The notes beneath the pieces are model-generated. The model saw only the letters and a list, made by a program, of their open reading frames with translations. It had not been told where the DNA came from and ran no database searches. From Salinispora mooreana (GTDB taxonomy: Bacteria > Actinomycetota > Actinomycetes > Mycobacteriales > Micromonosporaceae), in assembly GCF_000379065.1 (NCBI RefSeq), contig NZ_KB900614.1, forward strand, positions 128,265 to 192,264: a stretch of 64,000 nucleotides of DNA. Reading direction: 5' to 3'. Position numbers and translations under genes: made by a program. Positions 36,496 to 46,310 of the stretch are shown here, one piece after another. Position 1 is the first letter of the stretch; each line of letters starts with the position of its first letter.

Positions 36496-36723
36496 TCACG
36501 CCTTCTTGCGACGCCGAGCGCCGCCACGCTGCCGCAGCTGCACCCCGGACTCGGTGAGCACCCGGTGGATGAATCCGTAGGAGCGGCCGGTCGAGGCCGC
36601 GAGCGCACGGATGCTCTCCCCCGAGGTGTACCGCTTGACCAGGTCCTTGGCGAGCGTCTGACGCTCGGCCCCGACGATCCGGCGACCCTTCTCAGTGCTG
36701 GTGGCTGTGCCGGTGGCTGCCAT
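36496..36723 (-). CDS. Small helix-turn-helix protein (Rv1473A-like)
   Basis: This 75-residue protein has a helix-turn-helix core, LVKRYTSGESIRALAASTG then SYGFIHRVLTESGV, and a basic RRRKKA tail. Small proteins of this type are widespread in actinobacteria, and the equivalent in M. tuberculosis, Rv1473A, sits between the ABC-F and echA12 genes, the same neighbours as here. It probably binds DNA, but the target is unknown. It starts 153 bases after the ABC-F stop. Confidence 0.82.
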   Translation of the reverse strand: MAATGTATSTEKGRRIVGAERQTLAKDLVKRYTSGESIRALAASTGRSYGFIHRVLTESGVQLRQRGGARRRKKA

Positions 36724-36876
36724 ACTGTGTCCTCACGTCCCAGACTGTGCGGTTCGGATACGGTCCCACCTATTAGACCGCCTCGAACGATCATGCGCCA
36801 GATATCAACTATTCGCCAACCGACACGCTATGCAATGTCGGCTTCCCGATAGGGCAGAACCGGGGCCCACGATCGG

Positions 36877-38481
36877 TCAGGCCAGCTCGACCAGTTCCAG
36901 GAGGTCGTCGCTCCAGGCGTCCTCGTCCCCGTCGGGCAGCAGGATGGCCCGATCCGGCTTGAGCGCGGTCACCGCGCCCGGATCGTGGGTGACCAGCACG
37001 ATCGCCCCGGGATAGCGGGCGATGGCGTCCAGCACCTGCTCCCGGCTGACCGGGTCGAGGTTGTTCGTCGGCTCGTCCAACAGCAGCACGTTCGCCCCGG
37101 AGCAGACCAGCGTAGCCAGGGCCAGCCGGGTCTTCTCCCCACCGGAGAGCACTCCGGCGGGCTTCTCCACATCCTCCCCGGAGAAGAGGAACGCACCGAG
37201 GATCCGGCGCAGATCGGTGTCACTCTGCTCCGGCGCCGCACTGCGCATGTGTTCCAGAATCGTCCGCTCGACGTCCAGGGTCTCGTGCTCCTGGGCGTAG
37301 TAGCCCAGCCGGAGCCCGTGTCCGGGCCGCACCTCGCCGGTGTCCGGTTCCAGCAGGCCACCGAGGATCCGCAGCAGAGTGGTCTTACCGGCGCCGTTGA
37401 GGCCGAGGATCGCCACCCGGGAGCCGCGATCGACCGCGACATCCACATCGGTGAAGATCTCCAACGACCCGTACGACTTCGACAGTTCACTCGCGGTCAG
37501 CGGGGTACGACCGCACGCCACGGGCGTGGGGAAGCGGACCTTCGCCACCTTGTCGGAGACCCGCACCTCCTCCAGACCGGAGAGCAGCCGTTGGGCCCGT
37601 CGGGCCATGTTCTGGGCGGCGACGGTCTTGGTGGCCTTGGCCCGCATCTTGTCCGCCTGCGCCATCAGCGCGCCGGCCTTCTTCTCCGCGTTGGCCCGCT
37701 CCCGGCGGCGACGCCGCTCGTCGGTCTCCCGCGCCTCCAGGTACGCCTTCCACCCCAGGTTGTAGACGTCCACCACCGAACGGGTGGCGTCGAGGAACCA
37801 GACCTTGTTGACCACCGCCTCCAGCAGGGCGGCGTCGTGGGAGATCACGATCAGGCCGCCCCTGTGGTTGGCGAGGAACCCGCGCAGCCAGGTGATCGAG
37901 TCGGCGTCCAGGTGGTTGGTCGGCTCGTCGAGCAGCAGAATGCCGCCGCCGTTCTCGCCCGCGTCGCGGAACAGGATCCGCGCCAGTTCGATCCGGCGGC
38001 GCTGGCCACCGGAGAGGGTGCCGATGGTCTGGGCCAGCGCCCGGTCGGGGAGCCCGAGGTTGGCGCAGATGCGGGCCGCCTCCGCCTCGGCCGCATATCC
38101 GCCGAGCGAGGCGAACTGGTCCTCCAGCACGCCGTAGCGGCGGACCAAGGTGTCCTCCGGTGTCTCGGCGAGCTTCGCCTCCAGCTCGGCCATCCGGGCC
38201 ATCAGCTGATCGAGTCCACGGGCGGAGAGGACCCGGTCTCGTCCGGTCACGTCGAGATCGCCGGTGCGTGGGTCCTGCGGCAGGTAGCCGATGTTGCTGC
38301 GGCGGTCGATCTGACCGGCGTACGGCTGCCCCTCGCCGGCCAGCACCTTCAGCGTCGTGGTCTTGCCGGCGCCGTTGCGGCCGACCAGGCCGATCCGGTC
38401 CCCCGGCTGCACCCGCAGCGTGGTGTCGGAGAGCAAAATTCGGGAGCCAGCGCGGAGTTCCAGGCCGGTGGCAGTGATCAT
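36877..38481 (-). CDS. ABC-F family ATPase (ribosome-associated)
   Basis: The ATG at 38481 gives 534 residues beginning MITATGLELRAGSR. There are two ATPase domains (Walker A GRNGAGKTT and GLNGAGKTT, signatures LSGGQRRR and LSGGEKTR) and no transmembrane segment. The linker between them (about 245-310) is rich in Arg, Lys and Glu, as in ABC-F proteins that enter the ribosomal E site. ABC-F proteins relieve stalled or drug-bound ribosomes. The order with crotonase and HTH genes matches Rv1473 and its neighbours. The next upstream gene encodes a peptidyl-tRNA hydrolase, which suits a ribosome-rescue role. Confidence 0.93.
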   Translation of the reverse strand: MITATGLELRAGSRILLSDTTLRVQPGDRIGLVGRNGAGKTTTLKVLAGEGQPYAGQIDRRSNIGYLPQDPRTGDLDVTGRDRVLSARGLDQLMARMAELEAKLAETPEDTLVRRYGVLEDQFASLGGYAAEAEAARICANLGLPDRALAQTIGTLSGGQRRRIELARILFRDAGENGGGILLLDEPTNHLDADSITWLRGFLANHRGGLIVISHDAALLEAVVNKVWFLDATRSVVDVYNLGWKAYLEARETDERRRRRERANAEKKAGALMAQADKMRAKATKTVAAQNMARRAQRLLSGLEEVRVSDKVAKVRFPTPVACGRTPLTASELSKSYGSLEIFTDVDVAVDRGSRVAILGLNGAGKTTLLRILGGLLEPDTGEVRPGHGLRLGYYAQEHETLDVERTILEHMRSAAPEQSDTDLRRILGAFLFSGEDVEKPAGVLSGGEKTRLALATLVCSGANVLLLDEPTNNLDPVSREQVLDAIARYPGAIVLVTHDPGAVTALKPDRAILLPDGDEDAWSDDLLELVELA

Positions 38482-38692
38482 GTCGGAAGACTCGCTCTCG
38501 GGGTGGAAGGGCTGACTCAGGGCACGCGAAAGCACCGGCGGGCCGGAGGACCGTCGGTGCGGGGCGGTTCAGCCTTCGCAGAGCAGCACGCGGCAAGTGT
38601 AGCGGGACACCCCCGCCCAGTCCTGCGGAATCCCCCGCCAAGATCACTGACTGGTCCCGGGCCGCCCGCCGTGGGCCGGCACCGACCACCGG

Positions 38693-39373
38693 TCAGGTGG
38701 CGGATCCGGCGTTGCGCGGGGCCCCCACCTCGGGATCACGGACGAGGATGGGGACCGCTCGGGCGGCGAGAATGGCGTCGAGCAGCACGGCGCGGCGGGG
38801 CTCCGGCACGGTCAGCAGACGCTCGGCACGCAACCCGACCAGCGGAGCCAGCCGACGATCCGCGAGCACCGCGTCAACCGTCCGGCGGTCACCACCACAG
38901 ACCAGGGCGGCGAGCGTCGGCACCGCCGGCAGCAGCAGGCGCACGGCCAGCTCGACCGCGTCCGCCACCGCCGCCTTCGCCTGATTCTCCCGCCGCCGGG
39001 CGAATCGCTGCTGCGACCAACCGCCGGCAGCCGTGCGGCCCTGCACGTAGTGGGTATCGACCTTCGACACGACCAGCTCCGCTCCCTCGGCGACGCCGAG
39101 GGCCATCGCACCCTTGCGGGCGAGCAGCAGGCCGATCCGTCGGGGCCGGGACACGGCCGCCAGGAACCCGTCCAGGTCGGCCGCGCCGGATACGCCGGGC
39201 GGGGCGTGCATCTCAGCGGTCGCACCGTCCGGAGCGGTCAACAGCAGCCCGTACTCCTGCGGGGTGGAGATCGACGGACCATGCCGGTCGGCGAAGCCGG
39301 CAACCCAGCGAGCGAGCCGGCCGGGGTCCACCTCAACCCACCGGCCGCCTCCCGCTGCGGGCCTACTACGCAC
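38693..39373 (-). CDS. Actinobacterial Vms1-like release factor (acVLRF1 family peptidyl-tRNA hydrolase)
   Basis: This 226-residue protein contains the segment GRTAAGGWSQQRFARRREN near residue 112, the GSQ-type catalytic loop of the VLRF1 fold, whose Gln acts like that of class I release factors. Members cleave peptidyl-tRNA on stalled large subunits. The surrounding pattern ADAVELAVRLLLP and VLADRRLAPL also fits. It is encoded upstream of an ABC-F ATPase on the same strand with a 211-base gap. I recognise the family from its motif; activity is not shown by sequence alone. Confidence 0.82.
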   Translation of the reverse strand: MRSRPAAGGGRWVEVDPGRLARWVAGFADRHGPSISTPQEYGLLLTAPDGATAEMHAPPGVSGAADLDGFLAAVSRPRRIGLLLARKGAMALGVAEGAELVVSKVDTHYVQGRTAAGGWSQQRFARRRENQAKAAVADAVELAVRLLLPAVPTLAALVCGGDRRTVDAVLADRRLAPLVGLRAERLLTVPEPRRAVLLDAILAARAVPILVRDPEVGAPRNAGSAT

Positions 39374-39414
39374 ACCCCGAACCTACCCCTGCGGTCCGGC
39401 TACCCTTCGCCCGG

Positions 39415-40101
39415 TCAGGCCGCCACGAGCATGACGACGGCGAGCGCAGCGATGATGGCGCTGGACACCAGGGCCGTGCCGAGCCGGCCACGGGGACCGC
39501 CGAGGATCCGGCCGACCATGGTGCCACCCCCGGCGACCAGTAGCTGCCAGCTCGCCGAGGCGACGAACGCCCCGAGCACGAACGCCCCGGCAGCCGGCAG
39601 AGCCGGGGCGGCGGAGTCCTGCCGGCCGAGCACGAGCGCCGCGAAATAGACGACGGTGGCGGGATTCAACAGAGTCAACGCCAGCACCCCGGCGAACGCC
39701 CGGGGCGGCGTCTCCAGGCCCCAGCGGCCCGCGAACGGTCGGCTGCCGGCGTCCGGACCGCTGGATGCGGATGTGGTGTCGGGGCCGGGGCCGGCAACCG
39801 AACCCGACCGCACGGAGCGCAGGGCCCGCACCGCCGTGTGGGTCGCCAGGGCGAGCAGTATCACCGCGGCGACCACCCGCAGCGGACCCGCGACCGGGGT
39901 GAGCACCGTGACCAGGGCCGCCCCGCCGAGGGCGGCGACGGCCGCGTACAGTCCGTCGGCCGTGGCAACACCGAGGGCCGCGGCGGCCCCCACCCGGAAC
40001 GAGGTCCGCGCGGCCAGCCCCATGACGAGTACCGCGATGGCGCCGACGGGGATGGCCACCCCAAATCCGGCGGCCAGCCCCGCCAGAAACACCCCGGTCA
40101 T
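39415..40101 (-). CDS. LysE-family exporter
   Basis: I chose the ATG at 40101 (228 residues) over a TTG 12 bases upstream. The protein has five to six transmembrane helices, an N-terminal AGFGVAIPVGAIAVLV matching the LysE first helix, and a long Ser/Gly/Asp-rich loop (about 95-130) between helices. LysE-type carriers export basic or other amino acids. The substrate is not evident. It runs in the same direction as the acVLRF1 gene, 42 bases before it. Confidence 0.85.
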   Translation of the reverse strand: MTGVFLAGLAAGFGVAIPVGAIAVLVMGLAARTSFRVGAAAALGVATADGLYAAVAALGGAALVTVLTPVAGPLRVVAAVILLALATHTAVRALRSVRSGSVAGPGPDTTSASSGPDAGSRPFAGRWGLETPPRAFAGVLALTLLNPATVVYFAALVLGRQDSAAPALPAAGAFVLGAFVASASWQLLVAGGGTMVGRILGGPRGRLGTALVSSAIIAALAVVMLVAA

Positions 40102-40268
40102 GGTCGTGGGCAACGGGACGAGCCGGCGCCGGGCAGCCGAGTTCGCTGTCGGCGCCCGGCCTCGGCTGCGCGGACCGGAAACGGCAACAGGTACGGCTCG
40201 ATCATGCCGTCATCCTGCGCCGTCCCCACGCCCACGGCTACCGGTTTACCCGACGAACCCCCGTGGCG

Positions 40269-40688
40269 TCAGACGTTGAAGCCCAGCGCCCGAAGCTGCT
40301 CGCGCCCCTCGTCGGTGATCTTGTCTGGGCCCCACGGCGGAAGCCACACCCAGTTGATCCGCATCTCGTTGACCAAGCCGCCGCCCGGACCGGTGGTCAG
40401 GGCCGACCGCGCCTGGTCCTCGATAACGTCGGTCAGCGGGCAGGCCGCCGAAGTGAGCGTCATGTCCAGCGTGGCGACGTTGTCGTCGTCAACGTGGACG
40501 CCGTACAGCAGGCCCAGGTCGACCACGTTGATGCCCAGCTCGGGGTCGACGACATCCTTCATCGCCTCCTCGACGTCGGCGACGGCGGCCTTGCCGGCCT
40601 TCGCGCCCGGCATGCCCTCCGGAGCCGCCGCACCGGTCGCGCCGTCGCCGGCCGCCGGAGTGGCCTCGGTGGCAGTGTCCTCGCTCAT
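40269..40688 (-). CDS. sufT: SufT/MIP18-type Fe-S assembly protein
   Basis: The ATG at 40688 gives 139 residues; an Ala/Glu-rich N-terminus of about 35 residues precedes the DUF59 domain with DPELGINVVDLGLLYGV and the conserved Cys in TSAACPLTDV. Proteins of this kind help mature Fe-S proteins. The start overlaps the sufU stop by 4 bases, so it is the last gene of the suf operon, as in Mycobacterium (Rv1466). Confidence 0.9.
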   Translation of the reverse strand: MSEDTATEATPAAGDGATGAAAPEGMPGAKAGKAAVADVEEAMKDVVDPELGINVVDLGLLYGVHVDDDNVATLDMTLTSAACPLTDVIEDQARSALTTGPGGGLVNEMRINWVWLPPWGPDKITDEGREQLRALGFNV

Positions 40689-41161
40689 CCCTGAACCTCC
40701 GTCGGGCTCGTGTCCACACCGGCGCGTGCCGCGGCGTCCTTGAACGCCATCCACGGCAACAGCGCGCACTTCACCCGGGCGGGGTAGCGGGCGACGCCCG
40801 CGAACGCCACCCCGTCCCCGAGTACCTCCTCGTCCGGCGTGACCTCGCCCCGGCCGGACATCAACTCCACGAACGCCGCGTGCACCGCGAACGCCTCGCC
40901 GGCCGGACGGCCGACGAGGAGCTCGTGCAGCACACTCGCCGAGGCCTGGCTGATGGAACAGCCGAACCCGTCGTACGAGACATCGTGCAGCACCGCACCG
41001 TCGGTGGCGACCCGGACGGTCACCTCGTCCCCGCAGGTCGGGTTGACATGGTGCGCCTCGGCGACGGATGCCGCCGGGTCGTCCGCGTCGCGCAGCCCCC
41101 GGCCGTGCGGGTGCTTGTAGTGGTCCAGGATGATCTCCTGGTAGAGCTGGTCAACCTGCAT
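40685..41161 (-). CDS. sufU: Fe-S cluster assembly sulfur-transfer protein SufU
   Basis: The 158-residue zinc-dependent partner accepts sulfur from SufS. Three cysteines appear in family positions: NPTCGD (Cys43 region), GCSIS (near 68) and VKCALLPW (near 132), with the SufU-specific insertion between the second and third that separates it from IscU. It overlaps sufS by one base and sufT by four, so all are translated as a unit. Confidence 0.93.
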   Translation of the reverse strand: MQVDQLYQEIILDHYKHPHGRGLRDADDPAASVAEAHHVNPTCGDEVTVRVATDGAVLHDVSYDGFGCSISQASASVLHELLVGRPAGEAFAVHAAFVELMSGRGEVTPDEEVLGDGVAFAGVARYPARVKCALLPWMAFKDAAARAGVDTSPTEVQG

Positions 41162-42465
41162 CAGGCGAACACCTTCCGCACCTGCTCCAGCCCCGCCACC
41201 AGGGCGTCGATCTCCTCCGTGGTGGTGTAGAGGTAGAACGAGGCCCGGGTCATGGCCGGCACCCCGAACCGGGTGCAGACCGGGCGGGCGCAGTGGTGAC
41301 CGACTCGCACCTGCACGCCCAGCGAGTCGAGCACCTGCCCGACGTCGTGCGGGTGGATGTCACCCAGCGCGAACGAGATCGTTCCGCCCCGGCCCACCGG
41401 AACGTTCGGCCCGAAGATCCGCAGCTCGGGCACCGTCGCCAGGGCGTCCAGGGCGTACGCGGTGAGTTGCTTCTCGTGCCACTGGATGGCCCGCATCCCG
41501 ACACCGGAGAGGTAGTCCACCGCCGCGCCCAGCGCGACCGCCTCGGCGATCGGCGGGGTGCCCGCCTCGAACCGGGTCGGCGGCGGGGCGAAGGTCGACC
41601 CCGACATCGCCACCATTTCGATCATCGACCCACCGCCGAGCACCGGCGGCATCGCCGCGAGCAGCTCGGCGCGGCCCCAGAGCACTCCGATGCCGCTCGG
41701 GGCGCACATCTTGTGCCCGGTGAAGACGATGAAGTCCGCGTCGTAGTCGACCACGTCCATCGGCATGTGCGGCACCGACTGCGAGCAGTCGAGCAGCAGC
41801 AGCGCACCGACCTCCCGGACCCGCTGCGTGATCCGGGACGTCGCGTTGATGGTGCCGAGGATGTTGGACATGTGCACCAGCGAGACGATCTTCGTCCGCT
41901 CGTTGACCAGGTCCGTCAAGCCCGACTCGTCCAGCCGACCGTGGTCGGTGACCGGGAACCAGCGCAGGGTGGCGCCGGTGCGCTCGCAGAGCAGCTGCCA
42001 GGGGACGATGTTCGAGTGGTGCTCCATCTCGGAGATCACCACCTCGTCTCCCGGGCCCAGCCGGAACCGCGGGTCGGCGTCGGGACGCAGCGACGCGTTC
42101 GAGAAGGCATACGCCACGATGTTGATCGCCTCGGTGGAGTTCTTGGTGAACACCACCTCGTCCGGGCTCGGGGCGTTGATGAAGGCGGCGACCTTGGCTC
42201 GCGCGCCCTCGTACGCCTCGGTCGCCTCGGTGCCCAGCGTGTGCACCGAGCGCGACACGTTCGCGTTACGCCACTCGTAGTGCTCCCGCAGCACGTCGAG
42301 CACCTGCCGTGGCTTGTGTGACGTGTTCGCGCTGTCCAGGTAGACCAGCGGGTGCCCGTTGACCTTCCGGTCCAGGATCGGGAAGTCAGCGCGCACCGCC
42401 GCCACGTCGTAGCTTGGCACGTCGCCGTACTGCGGCATGCCCGGTGGAATCGCGATGGTGGTCAT
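41161..42465 (-). CDS. sufS: Cysteine desulfurase SufS
   Basis: This 434-residue PLP enzyme strips sulfur from cysteine for Fe-S assembly. The PLP-binding Lys lies in FTGHKMCAPSG near residue 247, and the active-site Cys in GHHCARPVC near 391, inside the class II SufS context. It has an extra 20 or so residues at the N-terminus. The stop overlaps the sufU start by one base, and sufC is 25 bases upstream. Confidence 0.95.
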   Translation of the reverse strand: MTTIAIPPGMPQYGDVPSYDVAAVRADFPILDRKVNGHPLVYLDSANTSHKPRQVLDVLREHYEWRNANVSRSVHTLGTEATEAYEGARAKVAAFINAPSPDEVVFTKNSTEAINIVAYAFSNASLRPDADPRFRLGPGDEVVISEMEHHSNIVPWQLLCERTGATLRWFPVTDHGRLDESGLTDLVNERTKIVSLVHMSNILGTINATSRITQRVREVGALLLLDCSQSVPHMPMDVVDYDADFIVFTGHKMCAPSGIGVLWGRAELLAAMPPVLGGGSMIEMVAMSGSTFAPPPTRFEAGTPPIAEAVALGAAVDYLSGVGMRAIQWHEKQLTAYALDALATVPELRIFGPNVPVGRGGTISFALGDIHPHDVGQVLDSLGVQVRVGHHCARPVCTRFGVPAMTRASFYLYTTTEEIDALVAGLEQVRKVFA

Positions 42466-42490
42466 CGTGACCGGCCCTTCCTTGAGGTCG

Positions 42491-43264
42491 TCAGGCCCGC
42501 GCCGAGCCGGCCCCGGCGACGTACCGCTCGTAACCCTCGTCCTCGAGCTTGTCGGCCAGCTCCGGGCCGCCCTCCTCGACGATCCGGCCGGCGACGAAGA
42601 CGTGCACGTGGTCCGGCTTGATGTACCGCAGGATCCGGGTGTAGTGGGTGATCAGTAGCAGGCCGGTGTCGCCGGTCTCGCGGACCCGGTTGACGCCCTG
42701 GCTGACCACCCGGAGCGCGTCCACGTCGAGGCCGGAGTCGGTCTCGTCGAGGATCGCCACCTTCGGCCTGAGCAGCTCCAGCTGCACGATCTCGTGTCGC
42801 TTCTTCTCGCCGCCGGAGAAGCCCTCGTTGACGTTGCGCTGGGCGAACGCCGGGTCCATCTGCAGGCGCTCCATGGAGCCCCGCAGCTCGCCCGCCCAGG
42901 TGCGCAGCTTCGGCGCCGTACCGTCGATCGCGGTCTTCGCGGTGCGCAGGAAGTTCGCCACCGACACCCCGGGAACCTCGACCGGGTACTGCATGGCCAG
43001 GAAGAGGCCGGCGCGGGCCCGCTCGTCCACGGACATCTCCAGGACGTCCGCGCCGTCGAGCGTCACCGAACCACCGGTGATCTCGTACTTCGGATGCCCG
43101 GCGACCGAGTAGGCCAGGGTGGACTTGCCGGAGCCGTTCGGGCCCATGATGGCGTGCGTCTCCCCCGACCGGACGGTCAGGTCGACACCGTGCAGGATCG
43201 GCTTGAGCTCACCCTCGGGCAGCTTGACCGACACCTGCAGGTCACGGATCTCAAGGGTGCTCAT
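42491..43264 (-). CDS. sufC: Fe-S assembly ATPase SufC
   Basis: The ATG at 43264 gives 257 residues beginning MSTLEIRDLQVSV. The ABC ATPase motifs are GPNGSGKST (Walker A), FSGGEKKRHEI (signature, SufC-specific) and AILDETDSGLD (Walker B). It powers the SufBCD scaffold. Its ATG overlaps the TAA of the Rieske-type gene by one base (TAATG). Confidence 0.96.
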   Translation of the reverse strand: MSTLEIRDLQVSVKLPEGELKPILHGVDLTVRSGETHAIMGPNGSGKSTLAYSVAGHPKYEITGGSVTLDGADVLEMSVDERARAGLFLAMQYPVEVPGVSVANFLRTAKTAIDGTAPKLRTWAGELRGSMERLQMDPAFAQRNVNEGFSGGEKKRHEIVQLELLRPKVAILDETDSGLDVDALRVVSQGVNRVRETGDTGLLLITHYTRILRYIKPDHVHVFVAGRIVEEGGPELADKLEDEGYERYVAGAGSARA

Positions 43265-43608
43265 TATCGGGTCACTCCATTGCTTGGCATCGGGCGACCG
43301 TCGGCGCCCACTGGGATGAAGATGTCGCCGTCGCGGATCTCGACGGGGTAGACGGGAACAGGTTCGGTGGCGGGTAGCCCGGTCGGCTCGCCGGTGCGCA
43401 GGTCGAACCGCGAACCGTGCAGCCAGCACTCCAGGGTGCAGCCCTCGACCTCCCCCTCGGAGAGGGCCACCGCGGCGTGCGAGCACTCGTCGTGGGCGGC
43501 GTAGAAGGCACCGTCCTCGCCGTGCACGATCGCGATCTTCACACCGTCAACGTCCGCACTGACCACGCTGCCCCTCGGCACGTCCTCGGCGGAGCAGATG
43601 CGGATCAT
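43264..43608 (-). CDS. Rieske-type non-heme ferredoxin in the suf operon
   Basis: I chose the ATG at 43608, whose TGATG overlaps the sufD stop; a GTG 3 bases earlier is possible. The 114-residue protein has the Rieske [2Fe-2S] ligands as CSH near residue 42 and CWLH near 61. The gene is common between sufD and sufC in actinobacteria. It may deliver electrons for cluster assembly, though this is inference from position. Confidence 0.9.
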   Translation of the reverse strand: MIRICSAEDVPRGSVVSADVDGVKIAIVHGEDGAFYAAHDECSHAAVALSEGEVEGCTLECWLHGSRFDLRTGEPTGLPATEPVPVYPVEIRDGDIFIPVGADGRPMPSNGVTR

Positions 43609-44804
43609 CACGCACCGGCCTTCGTGGCGATGTCCCCGCTCGCGTGCGTGGGGTCGGCGAACTCGCTCCCCCCACTGGCCAGCCGGGCCTCGATCGCCGC
43701 GCCGAGACGCTCCCGCAGGGACTCGACCGGGATCTTGTTGAGCAGCTCGGCGAAGAAGCCGAGGACCACGAGGCGCCGCGCCTCGGCCTCCGGGATGCCC
43801 CGGGCCATCAGGTAGAACAGCTGCTCATCGTCGAAGCGGCCGGTCGCGCTCGCGTGACCGGCGCCGGCGATCTCCCCGGTCTCGATCTCCAGATTGGGTA
43901 CGGAGTCCGCCCGCGCACCCTCGGTGAGCAGCAGGTTCCGGTTGATCTCGTAGGTGTCGGTGCCGGTCGCCTCGGCCCGGATCAGCACGTCGCCGACCCA
44001 GACGGTACGGGCGCTCTCGCCCTGTAGGGCACCCCGGTAGCCCACGTAGCTGCGGCAGTCCGGGACCGAGTGGTCCACCAGCTGCCGATGCTCGAGGTGC
44101 TGCCCCTCGTCGGCGAAGTAGACACCGTACAGCTCGGCCTCGCCGCCCCGCTCGGTGTACTCCACGGTGGTGTACTGCCGGACCAGGTCGCCGCCGAGGC
44201 TGACCTGGATGTGCAGTACCCGGGCGGCGCGCCCCAGCCGCACCTTCAGGTGCTGCGCCTGCACCGCGTCGTCGGCCCAGTCGGCGACGGTGACCAGGGT
44301 CAGCTTCGCGCCGTCGGCGACCGAGACCTCGACGTTGTCGGCGAGCGTCGCCGAACCGACGTGCTCGAGCACCAGCGTCGCCTCGGCGAACCGGCCCACC
44401 TCGACGAAGGTGTGCCCGAAGGCGAGCTCGTCGGCGCCCTCGCCGACCACCCGCAGGGTCACCGCCTCGGCCAGCACGGCCTCATCGGCGACCCGCACCA
44501 GCTGTGCCTGCGCCGCACCGCGGTACGCGAGCGCACTGATCCGGTCCACCGGCACGAGTACGCTGCCGATCCGCGGATCGTCCTTCGTGACCGGCTCGAC
44601 GGTGACACCCGCGGGCAGGTCGCCGTACTCGTGCCGGACCACGCCCGCGCTGGCCGGCACCTCGCCGGTCAGGCCCCGCAGTCGGTGGAGTGGGGTGAAG
44701 CGCCACTCCTCCTCCAGGCCGGTGAGGGCCGAGAAGTCGGTGACATCGTATGAGCGCAGCGCCTGCGACTTGGTGCTGGGCGGCGCGGAAGCCTGGGTAG
44801 TCAT
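43608..44804 (-). CDS. sufD: Fe-S assembly scaffold protein SufD
   Basis: This 398-residue protein pairs with SufB on the SufBCD scaffold. It has the parallel beta-helix core and the C-terminal SATGRFDDEQLFYLMARGI that marks the SufB/SufD family; the key helix carries the conserved His in this family in GAGHASATG. It follows sufB by 75 bases. Its end overlaps the Rieske gene. Confidence 0.93.
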   Translation of the reverse strand: MTTQASAPPSTKSQALRSYDVTDFSALTGLEEEWRFTPLHRLRGLTGEVPASAGVVRHEYGDLPAGVTVEPVTKDDPRIGSVLVPVDRISALAYRGAAQAQLVRVADEAVLAEAVTLRVVGEGADELAFGHTFVEVGRFAEATLVLEHVGSATLADNVEVSVADGAKLTLVTVADWADDAVQAQHLKVRLGRAARVLHIQVSLGGDLVRQYTTVEYTERGGEAELYGVYFADEGQHLEHRQLVDHSVPDCRSYVGYRGALQGESARTVWVGDVLIRAEATGTDTYEINRNLLLTEGARADSVPNLEIETGEIAGAGHASATGRFDDEQLFYLMARGIPEAEARRLVVLGFFAELLNKIPVESLRERLGAAIEARLASGGSEFADPTHASGDIATKAGA

Positions 44805-44879
44805 CTCTTCCTTGGTTCTGTTCTGCGACGACGGTGTCAGTAACGGGGACGGGCCGGGCCCGTCACGGCCGCGGCGGCC

Positions 44880-46310
44880 TCAGCCGACCGCGCCCTCCAT
44901 CTGCAGCTCGATCAGGCGGTTGAGCTCCAGCGCGTACTCCATCGGAAGCTCCTTGGCGATCGGCTCGATGAAGCCGCGGACGATCATCGCCATCGCCTCG
45001 TCCTCACTCAGTCCCCGGCTCATCAGGTAGAAGAGCTGGTCCTCGCTGACCTTCGAGACGGTCGCCTCGTGCCCCATCGACACGTCGTCCTCGCGGATGT
45101 CGACGTACGGGTAGGTGTCCGAGCGGGAGATGGTGTCGACCAGCAGCGCGTCGCACTTCACGGTGCTCTTGCTGTGGTGCGAACCCTCCAGCACCTGCAC
45201 CAGGCCGCGGTACGAGGTGCGACCGCCGCCGCGGGCGATCGACTTCGAGACGATGGTGCTGCTGGTGCGTGGTGCGGCGTGCACCATCTTGGCACCGGCG
45301 TCCTGGTGCTGGCCCTCACCCGCCATGGCCACCGAGAGCACCTCGCCCTTGGCGTGCTCGCCGGTCATGAAGACCGCCGGGTACTTCATCGTGACCTTGG
45401 AGCCGATGTTGCCGTCGATCCACTCCATGGTCGCGCCCTCGTGGCACACCGCGCGCTTGGTGACCAGGTTGTAGACGTTGTTCGACCAGTTCTGGATGGT
45501 GGTGTAGCGGCAGCGGGCGTTCTTCTTGACGATGATCTCCACGACGGCGCTGTGCAGCGAGTCCGAGGAGTAGATGGGGGCGGTGCAGCCCTCGACGTAG
45601 TGCACGTACGCACCCTCGTCAACAATGATCAGGGTCCGCTCGAACTGGCCCATGTTCTCCGTGTTGATCCGGAAGTAGGCCTGGAGCGGGATCTCCACGT
45701 GCACGCCCTTCGGCACGTAGATGAAGGAGCCGCCGGACCAGACCGCGGTGTTCAGGGCGGCGAACTTGTTGTCGCCGACCGGGATCACCGTGCCGAAGTA
45801 CTCCTTGAAGAGGTCCTCGTGCTCCTTGAGCGCGGTGTCCGTGTCGAGGAAGACGACGCCCTGCTCCTCCAGGTCATCACGGATCTTGTGGTAGACGACC
45901 TCGGACTCGTACTGCGCCGCCACCCCTGCGACCAGCCGCTGCTTCTCCGCCTCGGGGATGCCCAGCTTGTCGTAGGTGTTCTTGATGTCCTCCGGCAGCT
46001 CCTCCCAGCTGGTCGCCTGCTTCTCGGTGGAGCGCACGAAGTACTTGATGTTGTCGAAGTCGATCCCGGTGAGGTCGGCGCCCCAGGCCGGCATGGGCTT
46101 GCGATCGAACAACCGCAGGCCCTTGCGCCGCAGGTCGAGCATCCAGGCCGGCTCATCCTTCTTGGCCGAGATATCCCGCACGACCGCCTCGTTGAGGCCA
46201 CGCTGGGCGACAGCCCCGGCCGCGTCGGGGTCAGCCCAGCCGTACTCGTAGCGACCGAGGGCGGCGAGCTGCTCCTCCTGGGTCAGGGACTGGACGGTCT
46301 GCTCGGTCAT
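44880..46310 (-). CDS. sufB: Fe-S assembly scaffold protein SufB
   Basis: This 476-residue protein is the scaffold subunit on which nascent clusters are built. Typical segments are [42 protein letters not shown] and the C-terminal [20 protein letters not shown]. No intein interrupts it, unlike the M. tuberculosis homologue. The ATG at 46310 overlaps the sufR stop (ATGA), so sufR leads the operon and controls its own translation partner. Confidence 0.96.
   Translation of the reverse strand: MTEQTVQSLTQEEQLAALGRYEYGWADPDAAGAVAQRGLNEAVVRDISAKKDEPAWMLDLRRKGLRLFDRKPMPAWGADLTGIDFDNIKYFVRSTEKQATSWEELPEDIKNTYDKLGIPEAEKQRLVAGVAAQYESEVVYHKIRDDLEEQGVVFLDTDTALKEHEDLFKEYFGTVIPVGDNKFAALNTAVWSGGSFIYVPKGVHVEIPLQAYFRINTENMGQFERTLIIVDEGAYVHYVEGCTAPIYSSDSLHSAVVEIIVKKNARCRYTTIQNWSNNVYNLVTKRAVCHEGATMEWIDGNIGSKVTMKYPAVFMTGEHAKGEVLSVAMAGEGQHQDAGAKMVHAAPRTSSTIVSKSIARGGGRTSYRGLVQVLEGSHHSKSTVKCDALLVDTISRSDTYPYVDIREDDVSMGHEATVSKVSEDQLFYLMSRGLSEDEAMAMIVRGFIEPIAKELPMEYALELNRLIELQMEGAVG

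Noticed and set aside
36985..39543. An 852-residue plus-strand open frame opposite the ABC-F and acVLRF1 genes
   Set aside because: It crosses two well-supported genes and a gap on the other strand and has no recognisable domain.
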